Source: Paenibacillus sinensis (GTDB taxonomy: Bacteria > Bacillota > Bacilli > Paenibacillales > Paenibacillaceae). From it: a stretch of 47,062 nt of DNA. The notes under the pieces are model-generated. The model saw nothing but the letters and a program-made list of their open reading frames with translations, did not search any database and had not been told where the DNA came from. How positions within the stretch are numbered: the first letter of the stretch is position 1; each line of letters starts with the position of its first letter. The stretch is from contig NZ_JAHCMB010000136.1 in the NCBI RefSeq assembly GCF_019904155.1, positions 1-47,062 of the forward strand, in the 5' to 3' direction. Shown here piece by piece: positions 36,101 through 44,487 of this stretch. The translations under genes and the position numbers were made by a program.

Positions 36101-37847
36101 TCGGATTCTCCGCCCATTGAGCGTACAGGTTCACATCTCCCGCACTCAGGGTCAATGTCGAACCGGCGGGATAGCTGACGCCCGAGCCGTCAGGCAGAGT
36201 ATTCCAACCTGTGAAGGCATAGCCCTGCCGAGTCAAGCCGGAACCATCCGCTACTGTAAGCTCGATGCCGGACGGAAACGCATTGGAAGCCGGAACTGTC
36301 CCGCCATCGTTGCCGTTGCCATTATAGCTTAGCGTATATAATGTGCCGGGCACCCAATTCGCATAGAGCGTGAGGTTCCCATACGTCATTGTGAACGACT
36401 CGCCGGGCGCATAGGTCACCCCTGTTCCATCGGCCTGCGTATTCCATCCCGCAAAGGAATATCCCATCTTTGTAAGACTTCCGCTATTCTCTGCCGCCGC
36501 AACCGCCGAATCGCCGGTGGCGATTCCCGGAGCAGGAACACTGCCCGTATCACTGCCATTTCCGTTATAAGACACGGTGTAATTAAGGGCGAGCTTGGAA
36601 ATATAGTACTTCGCATTGTATCCTACATAGAGGTTTCCAAGGCTGTCAGCGACAATCGCTTTAGGGCCTACAACTTCGTCAGTCGTTGAAGAAGAACCGT
36701 TCCCGGCAATCGTTGTGATAATGCCGTCTTCCGCGTTAACCTTGCGGATTTTATGATTGAGAGTATCCGCAATATACACATTACCGCTATTATCGACGGT
36801 GACCGCTGATGGCCCATATAAATAAGCCTCCGTTGCCGGACCGCCGTCGCCGTTGGTAGCAGTCGGAACGATTCCCACTTGAAGGCCGGCTCCAGCAACA
36901 GTATGAACCGTATGGTCACCGGCAAGTATTTTTCGGACCTTATTACCCAAAGGTGAATTATCGCTTGCCGTAGACTCCGTATAGTACAGATTATTGGCAG
37001 CATCCACAGCCAGTCCGGCTGGAGATGAGAGAATTGCTTCTGTTGCGGGAATATTCTCCTTGGCCAATTCACTATCCGCTGAATAAAAAGCCTGGGAAAT
37101 CCCTGCAAATCTGCTTATTTGCCTATCTGGTGATATTTTATAAATAAAGCCATATCCATTCGATTCGGATAAATAGAGATTATTATCCCGGTCACATACC
37201 ATCCCAGTAATAGGCCCAAACGTAACTCCAGATGCATCCCCATCAGGAATAGGAGGGGTGTTGGAGCTTCTTGTAACCCCGGTACCTGCGATAACCGTAA
37301 TCCTTTGGGTGGCGGCATTCAGTTTAAAAAGATAAAAACCGCTAAAAAAATATATATTATTATTCGTGTCGAGCGCCAAATTGGTGAGAGCTCCAATCCC
37401 GACCTCCGTTGCCGGAGCCTCGCCAATTGTTGAAACCTGCAGATTGTCGCCATTGCCGGCAATTGTTGTAACAATTCCGGTGCTTCGATCAACTCTCCGA
37501 ATTCTTTTATTAGTAGTGTCTATAAAATAGAGATTTTCATCGCTATCCAGAGTCAACGCTTTAGCTGCCCTTATCTTCGCAGAAGCTGCAAGACCATTGT
37601 CACCGGCATCGGCAAAAGTTGAGCTTGGTGCGCCTGCGTTTCCTGAACCAACCTCTCCCATACCGACATACCTGCTGAGTGTATAACTCTCTTCACTGCC
37701 ATTTGCAGCAGCCACATCAGAACGGCCACCATACATTTCCGGCAATAGACTTGTCAGAAGCAGTATAAGAGCTAACAGCATTCCGGTCATTCGCTTCCAT
37801 TGCGATCGGTTCCCTTTGGCATTCCTTGCCAGTTCACTGCATCTCAT
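33144..37847 (-). CDS. giant S-layer-homology surface protein with NHL-like propeller and eleven InlB B-type repeats
   Basis: The product has 1567 residues. ATG 37847 follows AAGGAGG by 11 bases. A signal peptide (about 18-45) is followed by NHL-like beta-propeller units (about 70-420; AVTVDNSGNVYIADTLNHKI, IITTIAGNG). Eleven InlB B-repeat/Flg_new modules (about 420-1215) come next, each with YTVSFNxNGGT, GYxFGGWY and LYAKW marks. A Gly/Ser and Ala/Pro linker leads to a ZU5-like domain (about 1259-1386; VDIPAGALTGSGAVEVRV) and three SLH domains (about 1392-1567) that bind pyruvylated wall polymer. The last two parts are shared with the SLH protein encoded upstream. The role is probably surface display and binding; no enzyme motif is seen. 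Confidence 0.9.
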   Translation of the reverse strand: MRCSELARNAKGNRSQWKRMTGMLLALILLLTSLLPEMYGGRSDVAAANGSEESYTLSRYVGMGEVGSGNAGAPSSTFADAGDNGLAASAKIRAAKALTLDSDENLYFIDTTNKRIRRVDRSTGIVTTIAGNGDNLQVSTIGEAPATEVGIGALTNLALDTNNNIYFFSGFYLFKLNAATQRITVIAGTGVTRSSNTPPIPDGDASGVTFGPITGMVCDRDNNLYLSESNGYGFIYKISPDRQISRFAGISQAFYSADSELAKENIPATEAILSSPAGLAVDAANNLYYTESTASDNSPLGNKVRKILAGDHTVHTVAGAGLQVGIVPTATNGDGGPATEAYLYGPSAVTVDNSGNVYIADTLNHKIRKVNAEDGIITTIAGNGSSSTTDEVVGPKAIVADSLGNLYVGYNAKYYISKLALNYTVSYNGNGSDTGSVPAPGIATGDSAVAAAENSGSLTKMGYSFAGWNTQADGTGVTYAPGESFTMTYGNLTLYANWVPGTLYTLSYNGNGNDGGTVPASNAFPSGIELTVADGSGLTRQGYAFTGWNTLPDGSGVSYPAGSTLTLSAGDVNLYAQWAENPKYSIVYNGNGNTGGVAPASVTEEPGTETAIAEPGSLIRTGYSFSGWGTAQTATTATYHPGDPVTIGGSNLLLYVVWSIDTYKLTFETNGGGIINSQTAVYNTLFTRPADPVRTGYQFDGWYTDPGLTKTYVFGTPTTGDVTLYAKWNPIKYSVSFSGVPTNPPAQYVEYGGKATRPADPVWEGRIFADWYYSGTTLKFDFNTPITANVKLEGKWLFTQYTVTFNTDGGTAIESQKVDYGKPAVRPDDDPGKYGYAFAGWYSDSELTHEYNFASTVSSDLTIYAKWVPRTYTVSFNTNGGTAVQAQSITYNEKAAQPEAPAKDGYGFGGWYSNAALTTAYNFNAPVTKNVTLYAKWVKDSYTVSFNSNGGTAISAVAVPYGTPVAQPEAPTKASYTFGGWYVNAALTTKYIFTAAVEDDLTLYAKWTPIVHTISFNTGGGSSVAVQKVNDGETATLPGAPAKEGYGFDGWYIDEALMMPYDFSAPVTGDLTLYAKWKANSYTVSFNSNGGTAVSSQAVAYGTPAQQPVAPVKTGYTFGGWYSDSALTTVYDFGAPVQGNVTLYAKWTVSSYTVTFEPNGGTAVSTQTIAYGQTAALPTAPAKTGYAFGGWYLDEELTVAYSFQSPVIGDLTLYAKWNTADTSGGSGSGGSGGGGGGGAAATASPAASASPTPQPTVTTTGSASVNPQSGARVSLGDSAAVDIPAGALTGSGAVEVRVAEVAAPPAASGDLTPIAKTYEFTVGGAGYTFTRSVKITLKFDPALIPAGATPSIYYYDETAGEWKRIGGTADGGTITAETTHFTKYSVFAEGSTAQASTPSDISGHWAEVYIVKLLGNGVVQGYPDGTFQPGKAVTRAEFASMLVKALNLQATGQSAFSDMDSHWAKNTVAIAADHGIVTGYDDRTFRPNQQVTRQEMVAMAVRAFGLSGGSALNFADSGDIAAWAKASVSAAVQAGIVSGQTGNRFAPAVTATRAEAVTLIAKALELN
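34200..36585 (-). repeat. eleven tandem InlB B-repeat coding units (about 200-230 bp each)
   Basis: The units recur with a period of roughly 195-250 bp and diverge at DNA level, with the two motifs GGWY and LYAKW easiest to see. The three N-terminal units are of the NGNG type; later units are of the NGGT type. They encode beta-grasp-like rods in the surface protein and are not CRISPR repeats. Confidence 0.85.
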
Positions 37848-37892
37848 TGAGCACTAATCCTCCTTCGGTGAATACGGATAGTTATATGACAA

Positions 37893-40800
37893 TCATCTCA
37901 GTCGCATTGCCTTGGCCAGCAGCGTCACCGCTTCCGCCCGGGTTGCCGCCGATTTGGGGGCAAATTTATTCCCTTGCTGACCGGAGACAATACCGGCCTT
38001 GACGGCCGCTCCGACCGCCGACTTCGCCCAATCCGATATTTCTGCGTTATCTGCAAATTGAAGCTCATTGCCGCCGGTCAATTGGAACGCATACACCGCC
38101 ATAGCTACCATTTCCTCCCGGCTTACAGGCTGGTCAGGCATGAACCGTCCGTCCGGGTAGCCGTTGACAATCTGATAATTCGCCGCAGTCCGGATCATTT
38201 CGCGCGCCCAATGCTGCCCGATATCATTGAAATCTGCTGTGCCTGTACCGGCAAGACTAAGCGATTTGACCACCAGCGCGGCGAATTCCGCCCGCGATAT
38301 GCTCTTGTTCGGCTTGAATGTACCGTCCGGATAACCGCTGATCGTACCGCGCTGACGCAGCTCCTGAATATAGCGATTCGCCCAATGCCCTTCAATATCG
38401 TTCAGCGGCGCCAGTTCTCCCGTACCCAGCACGTCTGCGGAAATTTCAGCAAATACGGCAAACTTGGTGAAGTGATACACGGATGCCGTGATTTGATTGC
38501 CGTTCACCGTTCCTCCTACCCGTACCCATTTGGATGTGCTGGTATCATAGTAGTAAATCGCCGCTTCTCTGCCTTTGGCAACCTTGGAAGAATCGAAAGG
38601 CAGCGTGATCGTCACCGGCTTGGCGAATGTATAGGAAGACCCGCTGCCAACGGTGAATTCGAACGTACTACTGACTGCGGTCAGAGTGAAAGGTGCCATT
38701 GGCGGACTCGCAACCTCTGATATGCCTACCTTCACCTTCGCGCTTCCGTTCAGAGCCCCGGGCGGTATTTCCACCGCCGCCCCTGAACCAAGCGAGATTG
38801 ATCCTCCAAGCGCGGGAGTAACAGAAGCTGAACCACTGGTAGATGCGGCCGGTCCACCGGAAGCAATCAGCTCCCTGTTGCGATTCATTACCTGAACGAG
38901 AGAAGACGTCAGATCGTTCACCTGGGATTTCAACGCGGAATTCTGCGTCAGCTGTATGTTGATCTGTGCCTCTGCCGATTGCAGCTTCACATAGTTCGTC
39001 ACCAGCGCCTGCTGCGATGGAGTAAGTGCATCGTACCGTGCGCGAACAGCTGCGACGGCGTTCTGGTCCGCCAGAGATACCAGAGAAGGCAGCGCCGCAA
39101 TCGCCGATACCACTACATTCGCAATTTCAGTGTCGCGCTCCAGCTGCAGCTCCTGCAGCGCAGCCTCCGCTTCCAGAAGCCGGTTATACATGGCCAGATT
39201 ATCTCCCGACTGCACCAGTTCCTTCTGCCGGTCGGTCAATGCTTCATACGCTGCGCGCGCTTCTTCGATCATCGCTTGATCATTCAGCGTAACCGCACCT
39301 GCATCCGGCAGGTTAGAGAACTTGGCGATCACCGGATTGATTGCGATCAATTGCTCCCGAAGATCAGCCATATCCGCAAGCTGCTGCTCCGCATTTACCA
39401 GCAGCGGGTAATTCGTGACCAGCGACTGCTGCGACGGGGCAAGCCCCTCATAAGCCGCGCGGGCGTTCGTTACCAACTCAGTCTGGGCAATCGACACCTG
39501 TGACGGAAGCGCCGCGATCTGCGCAATTACAGAATCGGCAGCCAACTGATCGGCGTTTGGTCCCGTTATAAGGTACACACCTGGCTTGGCCGTCAGAAAC
39601 GCAACCCCGGAAGTCCCGGAGAAATCCGCTGTGGAAATCCGCGACAAGGCTGTACTGCTTGAACCGTCTGAATTGTAGGAATATACCCTCAACCGGGAAT
39701 AATCACCGGGAAGGTTAACGGACAGAGCCACCCGCGCTTCCGTTCCAAAATCCCGGATCGCCGCTCCGTCCAGTTTGGCGCTGACATCAACTGCGGCTTC
39801 TATCTGCTGTCCGGCTGGCAGAAGTGCGGAGAGTCCGTTCCAGGGAGAGTCCAGATAAGTGCTGTCCATCACAACCGTTCTTCCCCTGCTTCCCAGAATG
39901 CGGTCAAGCGCAGCGACAGGCATAGTTATGTTGGCGCGTTCAGTGTACACATCTACATTGACCGTCGGCGGCAAATCCTCAATATCCGAATGGGTGATGC
40001 CCTCCGCCCTGAATTCTCTTGCGGATGCTGCGTTCAAGTTCAGCTTATTCGCATCGGCTCCGAAGGGAATGCTGTAATCGGGGTCATCAGGGTACAAGTC
40101 CCGGGAATTGATGACGCCGTCGTTGTCCCAGTCGAAGGTAAAGCGTGCAACCACAGAGTAGGTTCCACCATTGACCAGCTGTCCGGTATTACTATAAAAC
40201 GGCTGTGATATTCCCGCAGACGCCGCACCAGCCTGAGCAAGGTCCCCGTCCATCCTCTCTCCGGGTGCCGTGACGCTATATCCGGCCAACACGAACCCGT
40301 CTGGTGTTGCGGCTAGGGTGTGAAGAAAGTTGGTCCCTCCTCCCCAGCTCAGTACCTGTTCATGCCCGGTTCCTCCATAGAATCCGACCCACTCCATATT
40401 GAGATTCTCATCTGTTCTGAAGATAACAAAGTCAAGCGGCTCTCCCCCTTTGGGATTCGAGGCAATTTCATTATCAATATCGCCAGATAAGGCAAGCGCC
40501 TGTCCCATGAACAAATAGCCGCCTCCAGGCGCCGCAACAACCGCCGACAACGTGTCCTGCCACTGCTCGCTGCTGCCGGCGAACACTCTGTCTTCTGGTC
40601 TTGAGTACGATTTCTCGCTGATCAACCCTCCCGTCGCCAAATCATATTGAACCGCTATTGAAACATATTTACTCGAGCGCACCCCTGCTATCGTCAATCT
40701 CGTTCCGTCTTTCGAGATTACTACATCATTAAGGACTGTCGTGGTTGAACCAGGAAAATAACTCTTCCCCCATATCTGCTTGCCATCAATATCCAGACGT

Positions 40801-41819
40801 GCGATCAATCCACGGGTTTCAGGTGTCGCATTAGCCGCTGCCAGAGAAGCCGGACCAACATCCGATGCGGCGGGTTTTGTGTTAAGTGAAGCGGAAGAAG
40901 AGCTCCCAACGACCGCATATCCTCCGCTGTCAGGCAGTTCAACAATGCTGTTTAATCTGTCCTCTTGGGAGCCCCCGAGATTTTGCAGCCATTCCCGGGT
41001 TCCGTCTGCAGTGCATTTGACCACAATTCCATCTGATTTCCCTCTACTGTTCCCCTCAAAATCTCCATCTTGCGAGTCGCTCGTTCCGGCGGACACAAAG
41101 CCCCCGTCAGCAGTCGCTTTGACGCTACGCAATATGTCAGTTCCGCTTCCGCCCAGAGTTGCTACCCCAAGCACACGTCCCGATGCATCCATTTGCATAA
41201 TGAGAGCGTCTCCTATTCCTGACAATCCGTTTGTACCAGAATATACATTAACGGTCCACGAACCTCCTGAATAATCTTTTAGAATAACCGGGCGACGATC
41301 GGCATCGCCGCTATTTCTTGTGAAAATCTCGCCGACCGCGACGAGGCCCCCCCCCTTCAGCTCGGCCACATTCTGAAAATCTATCGTATATGAGCTACTT
41401 CCCGAAACCGCATATAACCCATTAGCCCATACTTTCTTCATCACACCGTCCGTGTCGGATGTCTTGACCACCAACCCAGTAATTTCAGCTGCGGCATCGC
41501 CTGACAGCTCGTCGTGGTTCAATCCCAGTTCTTCTGTATCCTGGAGCGACAATGATAGCGTGGACACGTAGTCTCCGGCAGAATCGACAATTACACTGGT
41601 ATTGTCATATGTAGTAATTCCGGTAACCATTGTTGTCTGGTACTTAGCCGCTGCCCATGAACTTCTAACCATAGGAATATCAGTACTCGGGTCATACTCG
41701 GCCGCCGCAGCCTTCTCCGTCAGTCCAGCTTGTCCCAAGATCGGCAGAAGCAAGGTCAGCGACAGCATGGCTCGCAGCATCATGCTACTCTTACGCGGTT
41801 TGGTATTCATTTCTTTCAA
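37893..41819 (-). CDS. giant S-layer-homology surface protein with propeller-like, EF-hand-like, helical-repeat and ZU5-like parts
   Basis: The product has about 1308 residues. TTG 41819 follows GGGGGGAG; ATG 41810 is the alternative. After a signal peptide (cut near AAAAE) a beta-propeller-like region (to about 560) repeats ADGGFVSAGTSDSQDGD and SGGYAVVGSSSS units. FDWDNDGVINSRDLYPDDPD near 570 looks like a calcium-binding thrombospondin-3/EF-hand loop. Three helical repeats (about 755-980) contain YEGLAPSQQSLVTNY, YEALTDRQKELV and YDALTPSQQALVTNY. A ZU5-like domain (about 985-1130; VEIPPGALNGSAKVKVGI) and three SLH domains end the chain. It is probably the first gene of the main cluster transcript, with the next SLH gene 45 bases downstream. 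Confidence 0.88.
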   Translation of the reverse strand: MKEMNTKPRKSSMMLRAMLSLTLLLPILGQAGLTEKAAAAEYDPSTDIPMVRSSWAAAKYQTTMVTGITTYDNTSVIVDSAGDYVSTLSLSLQDTEELGLNHDELSGDAAAEITGLVVKTSDTDGVMKKVWANGLYAVSGSSSYTIDFQNVAELKGGGLVAVGEIFTRNSGDADRRPVILKDYSGGSWTVNVYSGTNGLSGIGDALIMQMDASGRVLGVATLGGSGTDILRSVKATADGGFVSAGTSDSQDGDFEGNSRGKSDGIVVKCTADGTREWLQNLGGSQEDRLNSIVELPDSGGYAVVGSSSSASLNTKPAASDVGPASLAAANATPETRGLIARLDIDGKQIWGKSYFPGSTTTVLNDVVISKDGTRLTIAGVRSSKYVSIAVQYDLATGGLISEKSYSRPEDRVFAGSSEQWQDTLSAVVAAPGGGYLFMGQALALSGDIDNEIASNPKGGEPLDFVIFRTDENLNMEWVGFYGGTGHEQVLSWGGGTNFLHTLAATPDGFVLAGYSVTAPGERMDGDLAQAGAASAGISQPFYSNTGQLVNGGTYSVVARFTFDWDNDGVINSRDLYPDDPDYSIPFGADANKLNLNAASAREFRAEGITHSDIEDLPPTVNVDVYTERANITMPVAALDRILGSRGRTVVMDSTYLDSPWNGLSALLPAGQQIEAAVDVSAKLDGAAIRDFGTEARVALSVNLPGDYSRLRVYSYNSDGSSSTALSRISTADFSGTSGVAFLTAKPGVYLITGPNADQLAADSVIAQIAALPSQVSIAQTELVTNARAAYEGLAPSQQSLVTNYPLLVNAEQQLADMADLREQLIAINPVIAKFSNLPDAGAVTLNDQAMIEEARAAYEALTDRQKELVQSGDNLAMYNRLLEAEAALQELQLERDTEIANVVVSAIAALPSLVSLADQNAVAAVRARYDALTPSQQALVTNYVKLQSAEAQINIQLTQNSALKSQVNDLTSSLVQVMNRNRELIASGGPAASTSGSASVTPALGGSISLGSGAAVEIPPGALNGSAKVKVGISEVASPPMAPFTLTAVSSTFEFTVGSGSSYTFAKPVTITLPFDSSKVAKGREAAIYYYDTSTSKWVRVGGTVNGNQITASVYHFTKFAVFAEISADVLGTGELAPLNDIEGHWANRYIQELRQRGTISGYPDGTFKPNKSISRAEFAALVVKSLSLAGTGTADFNDIGQHWAREMIRTAANYQIVNGYPDGRFMPDQPVSREEMVAMAVYAFQLTGGNELQFADNAEISDWAKSAVGAAVKAGIVSGQQGNKFAPKSAATRAEAVTLLAKAMRLR

Positions 41820-41860
41820 TATCTCTCCCCCCGTCATACAGTTTCAGTAAATTTACAAAA

Positions 41861-41910
41861 TATATAATCATACCGCTTTTCATTAATCAATATCAAATAT
41901 AACTAAACAT
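41861..41910 (-). promoter_or_regulatory. promoter of the SLH-protein operon with 10-bp repeat units (array C)
   Basis: Minus-strand TTGATA (41891-41896) with TATGAT (41867-41872) has an 18-bp spacer; TTGATT (41885-41890) with TATATA (41861-41866) is an overlapping alternative. Upstream, minus-strand units ATGTTTAGTT (41901-41910) and ATATTTGATA (41891-41900) stand in 10-bp phase and resemble the units found at two other promoters of this region. The second unit overlaps the -35. Confidence 0.55.
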
Positions 41911-41964
41911 ACTCATATCAAGCTTAATTCCAAAAAAGTTCATCGAATTTTGTCATTTTTTCGC

Positions 41965-42014
41965 GATTTTAATTATATTCAATTATATTTGATGATATTT
42001 GTTGATATTTAGTT
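41965..42014 (+). promoter_or_regulatory. helix-phased 10-bp direct repeat array upstream of the duplicated secreted-protein genes (array A)
   Basis: Four consecutive 10-bp units are ATATTCAATT (41975), ATATTTGATG (41985), ATATTTGTTG (41995) and ATATTTAGTT (42005), preceded in phase by GATTTTAATT (41965). A weak promoter follows (TTGCTA 42021-42026, TAATTA 42043-42048, 16-bp spacer). The array would lie about 40-90 bases before the transcript start, a place that suits an activator. Confidence 0.6.
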
Positions 42015-42050
42015 GCCATTTTGCTATCCTTCTGGTGAATCTTAATTACC

Positions 42051-42138
42051 ATCTCTTCCAGTTGCATCAGGTTTGGACATAAGCGCGAAGACTGCACCAG
42101 TATTTCAAATTTCTGATGAAAAGGAGACTCTTACCACA
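42051..42138 (+). promoter_or_regulatory. conserved 5' leader, copy 1
   Basis: The leader is almost identical to the one before the second gene copy. CATCAG (42065-42070) can pair with CTGATG (42113-42118), and the Shine-Dalgarno AAAAGGAG follows at once (42119-42126). TGCATCAG and TGCACCAG form a direct repeat 30 bases apart. No known riboswitch class was recognised. Confidence 0.45.
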
Positions 42139-43131
42139 ATGACGACGTATTCAAGACAACCGCTGGCCTTGCGTTGGCTTGCCCTTCTTGCCGCCGCTAT
42201 CCTCTCGTTGAGCGCACTGCTCATTTCTCCGCTTACAGCTCACGCCAATGCAACCAACCCGGAGAAAACCAGCATCAGCATCGTTTCCTCCCATACAGGT
42301 GCGACTCAGGCTGCCGCGAACCCGCTTCAGGTCGTTACTGCCACCATCACCTTTGACCAGAACATTACGGTCAGCTCAGCTTCGGCTCTGCGCGCTGAAC
42401 TGGATGTAAGCCTCAACGGCACCAACATCCCGGCGATCGGCGAGACTTCTCCGGACCCCTATATGGTCTTTGATGTTGGTACAATCGGCACCAATTACTT
42501 CACTGTGAAGATCTATACTCCTGATCCTCCGCCTGCCAACGGTGAGTTTTCAATTGTGGGAGCCGATCTCACCATTACCTCCGCCTCTACCAATGCCACT
42601 CTGGGCAAGGTGCTAAACAGCGTGACGAAGACCGGTACCTCCAATGTCGCCCTGTGGCCCAACACGGCCTTCTCGAATCAGATCATTGCGACCGGTCTTG
42701 GATTTGGAACAGCTACCTCGACTCCGGGAGATAATTTTACAAGCATTTCACCGTCTCTGACTATTCCAATCAGTTCCCTACCACAGGTTCGCGGGGTGAA
42801 CTACGTGGAGCTTGGCTATACGGACGATACTGGGTTCCACAAGGTTTATGCAACCACAGATCCCTTCGGGGACTATACGTATTTTTTAGCTGTCTGGCCA
42901 ACGGGTGTTCCCAGTCTCACAGGGTGCATTCCGTTATATTCAGGGTCGTTCATAACTAAAACAGCCAACGACTACGCCAACACCATCGCATCGGCAATCA
43001 ATTATCCATTCAACAATACCGGTTACACTGCCACAGTCACTGGCGGTACGCTCACGGTTACCAAGAATACCATGGTTTATGACGATGGAGAGACCATCTC
43101 GCTGCGTGTCATCAACTATACGAACCAGTAA
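42139..43131 (+). CDS. secreted protein of unknown function, tandem copy 1
   Basis: The product has 330 residues. The start ATG 42139 follows AAAAGGAG by about 12 bases; an in-frame TTG at 42073 has no ribosome site. A clear signal peptide ends near AHANA (residue 38). The mature protein begins with a beta-rich domain (KTSISIVSSHTGATQAAANP, then VVTATITFDQNITVSSASAL), possibly Ig-like. It continues to a Thr/Ser/Gly-rich second part ending DDGETISLRVINYTNQ. No cysteine or enzyme motif is evident. A close paralogue follows. Both genes are on the strand opposite to the surrounding surface-protein cluster and share its promoter repeats. Confidence 0.75.
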   Translation: MTTYSRQPLALRWLALLAAAILSLSALLISPLTAHANATNPEKTSISIVSSHTGATQAAANPLQVVTATITFDQNITVSSASALRAELDVSLNGTNIPAIGETSPDPYMVFDVGTIGTNYFTVKIYTPDPPPANGEFSIVGADLTITSASTNATLGKVLNSVTKTGTSNVALWPNTAFSNQIIATGLGFGTATSTPGDNFTSISPSLTIPISSLPQVRGVNYVELGYTDDTGFHKVYATTDPFGDYTYFLAVWPTGVPSLTGCIPLYSGSFITKTANDYANTIASAINYPFNNTGYTATVTGGTLTVTKNTMVYDDGETISLRVINYTNQ

Positions 43132-43168
43132 TAGTTAAATTAGCTGCTGTGTAATGCAAGGCTCACTC

Positions 43169-43256
43169 ATCCCTTCCAGTTGCATCAGGTTTGGACATAA
43201 GGGCGAAGACTGCACCAGTATTTCAAATTTCTGATGAAAAGGAGACTTTTACCACA
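43169..43256 (+). promoter_or_regulatory. conserved 5' leader, copy 2
   Basis: It lies exactly 1118 bases after copy 1 and repeats its elements: CATCAG (43183-43188), CTGATG (43231-43236) and AAAAGGAG. From the TTG to the ATG only two bases differ, and both would change an amino acid if translated, which argues that the stretch is noncoding. No separate promoter array precedes it, so it may be read from the first promoter. Confidence 0.45.
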
Positions 43257-44237
43257 ATGACGACGTATTCAAGACAACCGCTGGCCATGCGTTGGCTTGC
43301 CCTTCTTGCCGCCGCTATCCTCTCGCTGAGCGCACTGCTCATTTCTCCACTTACGGCTCATGCCAATGCAACCAACCCGGAGAAATCCAGCATCAGCATC
43401 GTTTCTTCCCATACAGGTGCGACCCAAGCTGCCGCGAACCCGCTTCAGGTCGTTACTGCCACCATCACCTTTGACCAGAACATTACGGTCAGCTCTGCGT
43501 CGGCTCTGCGGGCCGAACTGGATGTCAGCCTCAACGGCACCAACATTCCTGCCGTCGGTGAAGTGTCACCGGACCCGTACATGATCTTCGATGTTGATAC
43601 GATCGGCACTAATTACTTTACTGTGAAGATCTATACTCCTAATCCTCCGCCTGCCAGCGGAATGTTCGCCATCATGGGCGCTGCACTGTCCATCACCTCC
43701 TCTTCGACCGACGCTACTCTGGGCAAGGTGCTAAACAGCGTGACGAAGACCGGTACCTCCGATGTTGCCCTATGGCCCAACACAGCCTTCTCGAATCAGA
43801 TCATCGCGACTGGACTTGGATTTGGATCGGCTACCTCGACTCCGGGAGACAATGCAACTAGCACTGCACCATCTCTGTCAATTCCGATCAGTTCCCTGCC
43901 ACAGGTTCGCGGAGTAAGCTACGTAGAACTTGGCTATACGGACGATACAGGGTTCCACAAGGTTAATGCAACATACGACAGCTCTGGGTTGCCCTTCTCC
44001 TGGCCATCAGCAGTATCATCCCTGACAGGTACGATTCCGTTGCACTCGCATATGTTCGTCACGCTGACCGCCAACGACTACGCTAACACCATCGCATCGG
44101 CAATCAACTATCCAGGTAACACTACCGGTTACACTGCAACTGTCTCCGGTGGTACGCTGTCGATCACCAAGAATACCGGGGTTTATGACGATGGCGAAAC
44201 CATCTCGCTGCGTGTCATCAACTACACGAACCAGTAA
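43257..44237 (+). CDS. secreted protein of unknown function, tandem copy 2
   Basis: The product has 326 residues. It is a close paralogue of the gene before it: the signal peptide and first ~110 residues are nearly identical, and differences gather in the loop around residues 140-180 and in the region 225-275. It ends with the same DDGETISLRVINYTNQ. It has the same leader and the same ATG choice. It carries no recognised domain. A strong terminator lies about 160 bases downstream, which closes this two-gene unit. Confidence 0.75.
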   Translation: MTTYSRQPLAMRWLALLAAAILSLSALLISPLTAHANATNPEKSSISIVSSHTGATQAAANPLQVVTATITFDQNITVSSASALRAELDVSLNGTNIPAVGEVSPDPYMIFDVDTIGTNYFTVKIYTPNPPPASGMFAIMGAALSITSSSTDATLGKVLNSVTKTGTSDVALWPNTAFSNQIIATGLGFGSATSTPGDNATSTAPSLSIPISSLPQVRGVSYVELGYTDDTGFHKVNATYDSSGLPFSWPSAVSSLTGTIPLHSHMFVTLTANDYANTIASAINYPGNTTGYTATVSGGTLSITKNTGVYDDGETISLRVINYTNQ

Positions 44238-44395
44238 GATGATCTGTTGACATCTGACTTGTATCGACTGTCTTCCCGTAATTGCACCGACTGCCGTACA
44301 AGCATCCGCTTGATCGGCCGGACTTCCACCATTCGCCCTGGTCCAATGTCCAGCCTGTTAGGTATACATCTTCAAGAATAAGCTTCATGCAATAA

Positions 44396-44434
44396 GACAG
44401 GCCCTGTTCAGCACATAACTGAACAGGGCCTGTC
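44396..44434. terminator. strong bidirectional terminator
   Basis: GACAGGCCCTGTTCAG pairs perfectly over 16 bp with CTGAACAGGGCCTGTC around a 7-nt loop. The plus strand then reads TGCATTTCTTTATCTTTTT. It ends the secreted-protein pair and can also serve the convergent FecCD gene. The interval 44238-44395 holds nothing else that I can support. Confidence 0.88.
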
Positions 44435-44487
44435 TGCATTTCTTTATCTTTTTCGTCCTAACCTGCCGATACACACCTTGCCTATAC

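Larger units (their letters stand above)
42051..44237 (+). repeat. tandem gene duplication, two units offset by 1118 bp
   Basis: Leader, start codon and coding region are repeated in register (for example the ATG at 42139 and 43257). Upstream of 42051 and 43169 the two sequences stop resembling each other, so the duplicated unit begins there. Confidence 0.85.

Noticed and set aside
34200..36585. Regular repeats that might suggest a CRISPR array
   Set aside because: The repeats are about 200 bp, diverged and in frame, and encode InlB-type modules. There are no short identical repeats with unique spacers.
41881..41896. Fur-box-like match in the SLH promoter
   Set aside because: TGATATT with ATTAATG fits the 7-1-7 Fur pattern only partly. 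The 10-bp phased repeat explains the sequence better and is shared with the other promoters.
42055..42126. Leader as a c-di-GMP or other known riboswitch
   Set aside because: None of the conserved bases of the riboswitch classes I know could be placed in it. It is only reported as a possible structured leader.
42073..42138. Upstream TTG start adding 22 residues to the duplicated secreted proteins
   Set aside because: There is no ribosome site before the TTG, the strong AAAAGGAG lies inside the stretch, and both base differences between copies would alter the peptide. The ATG with signal peptide is preferred.
44218..44439. Minus-strand open frame of 73 codons after the duplicated genes
   Set aside because: It overlaps the 3' end of the second secreted-protein gene and runs through the strong terminator. 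No family was recognised and no good ribosome site is present.
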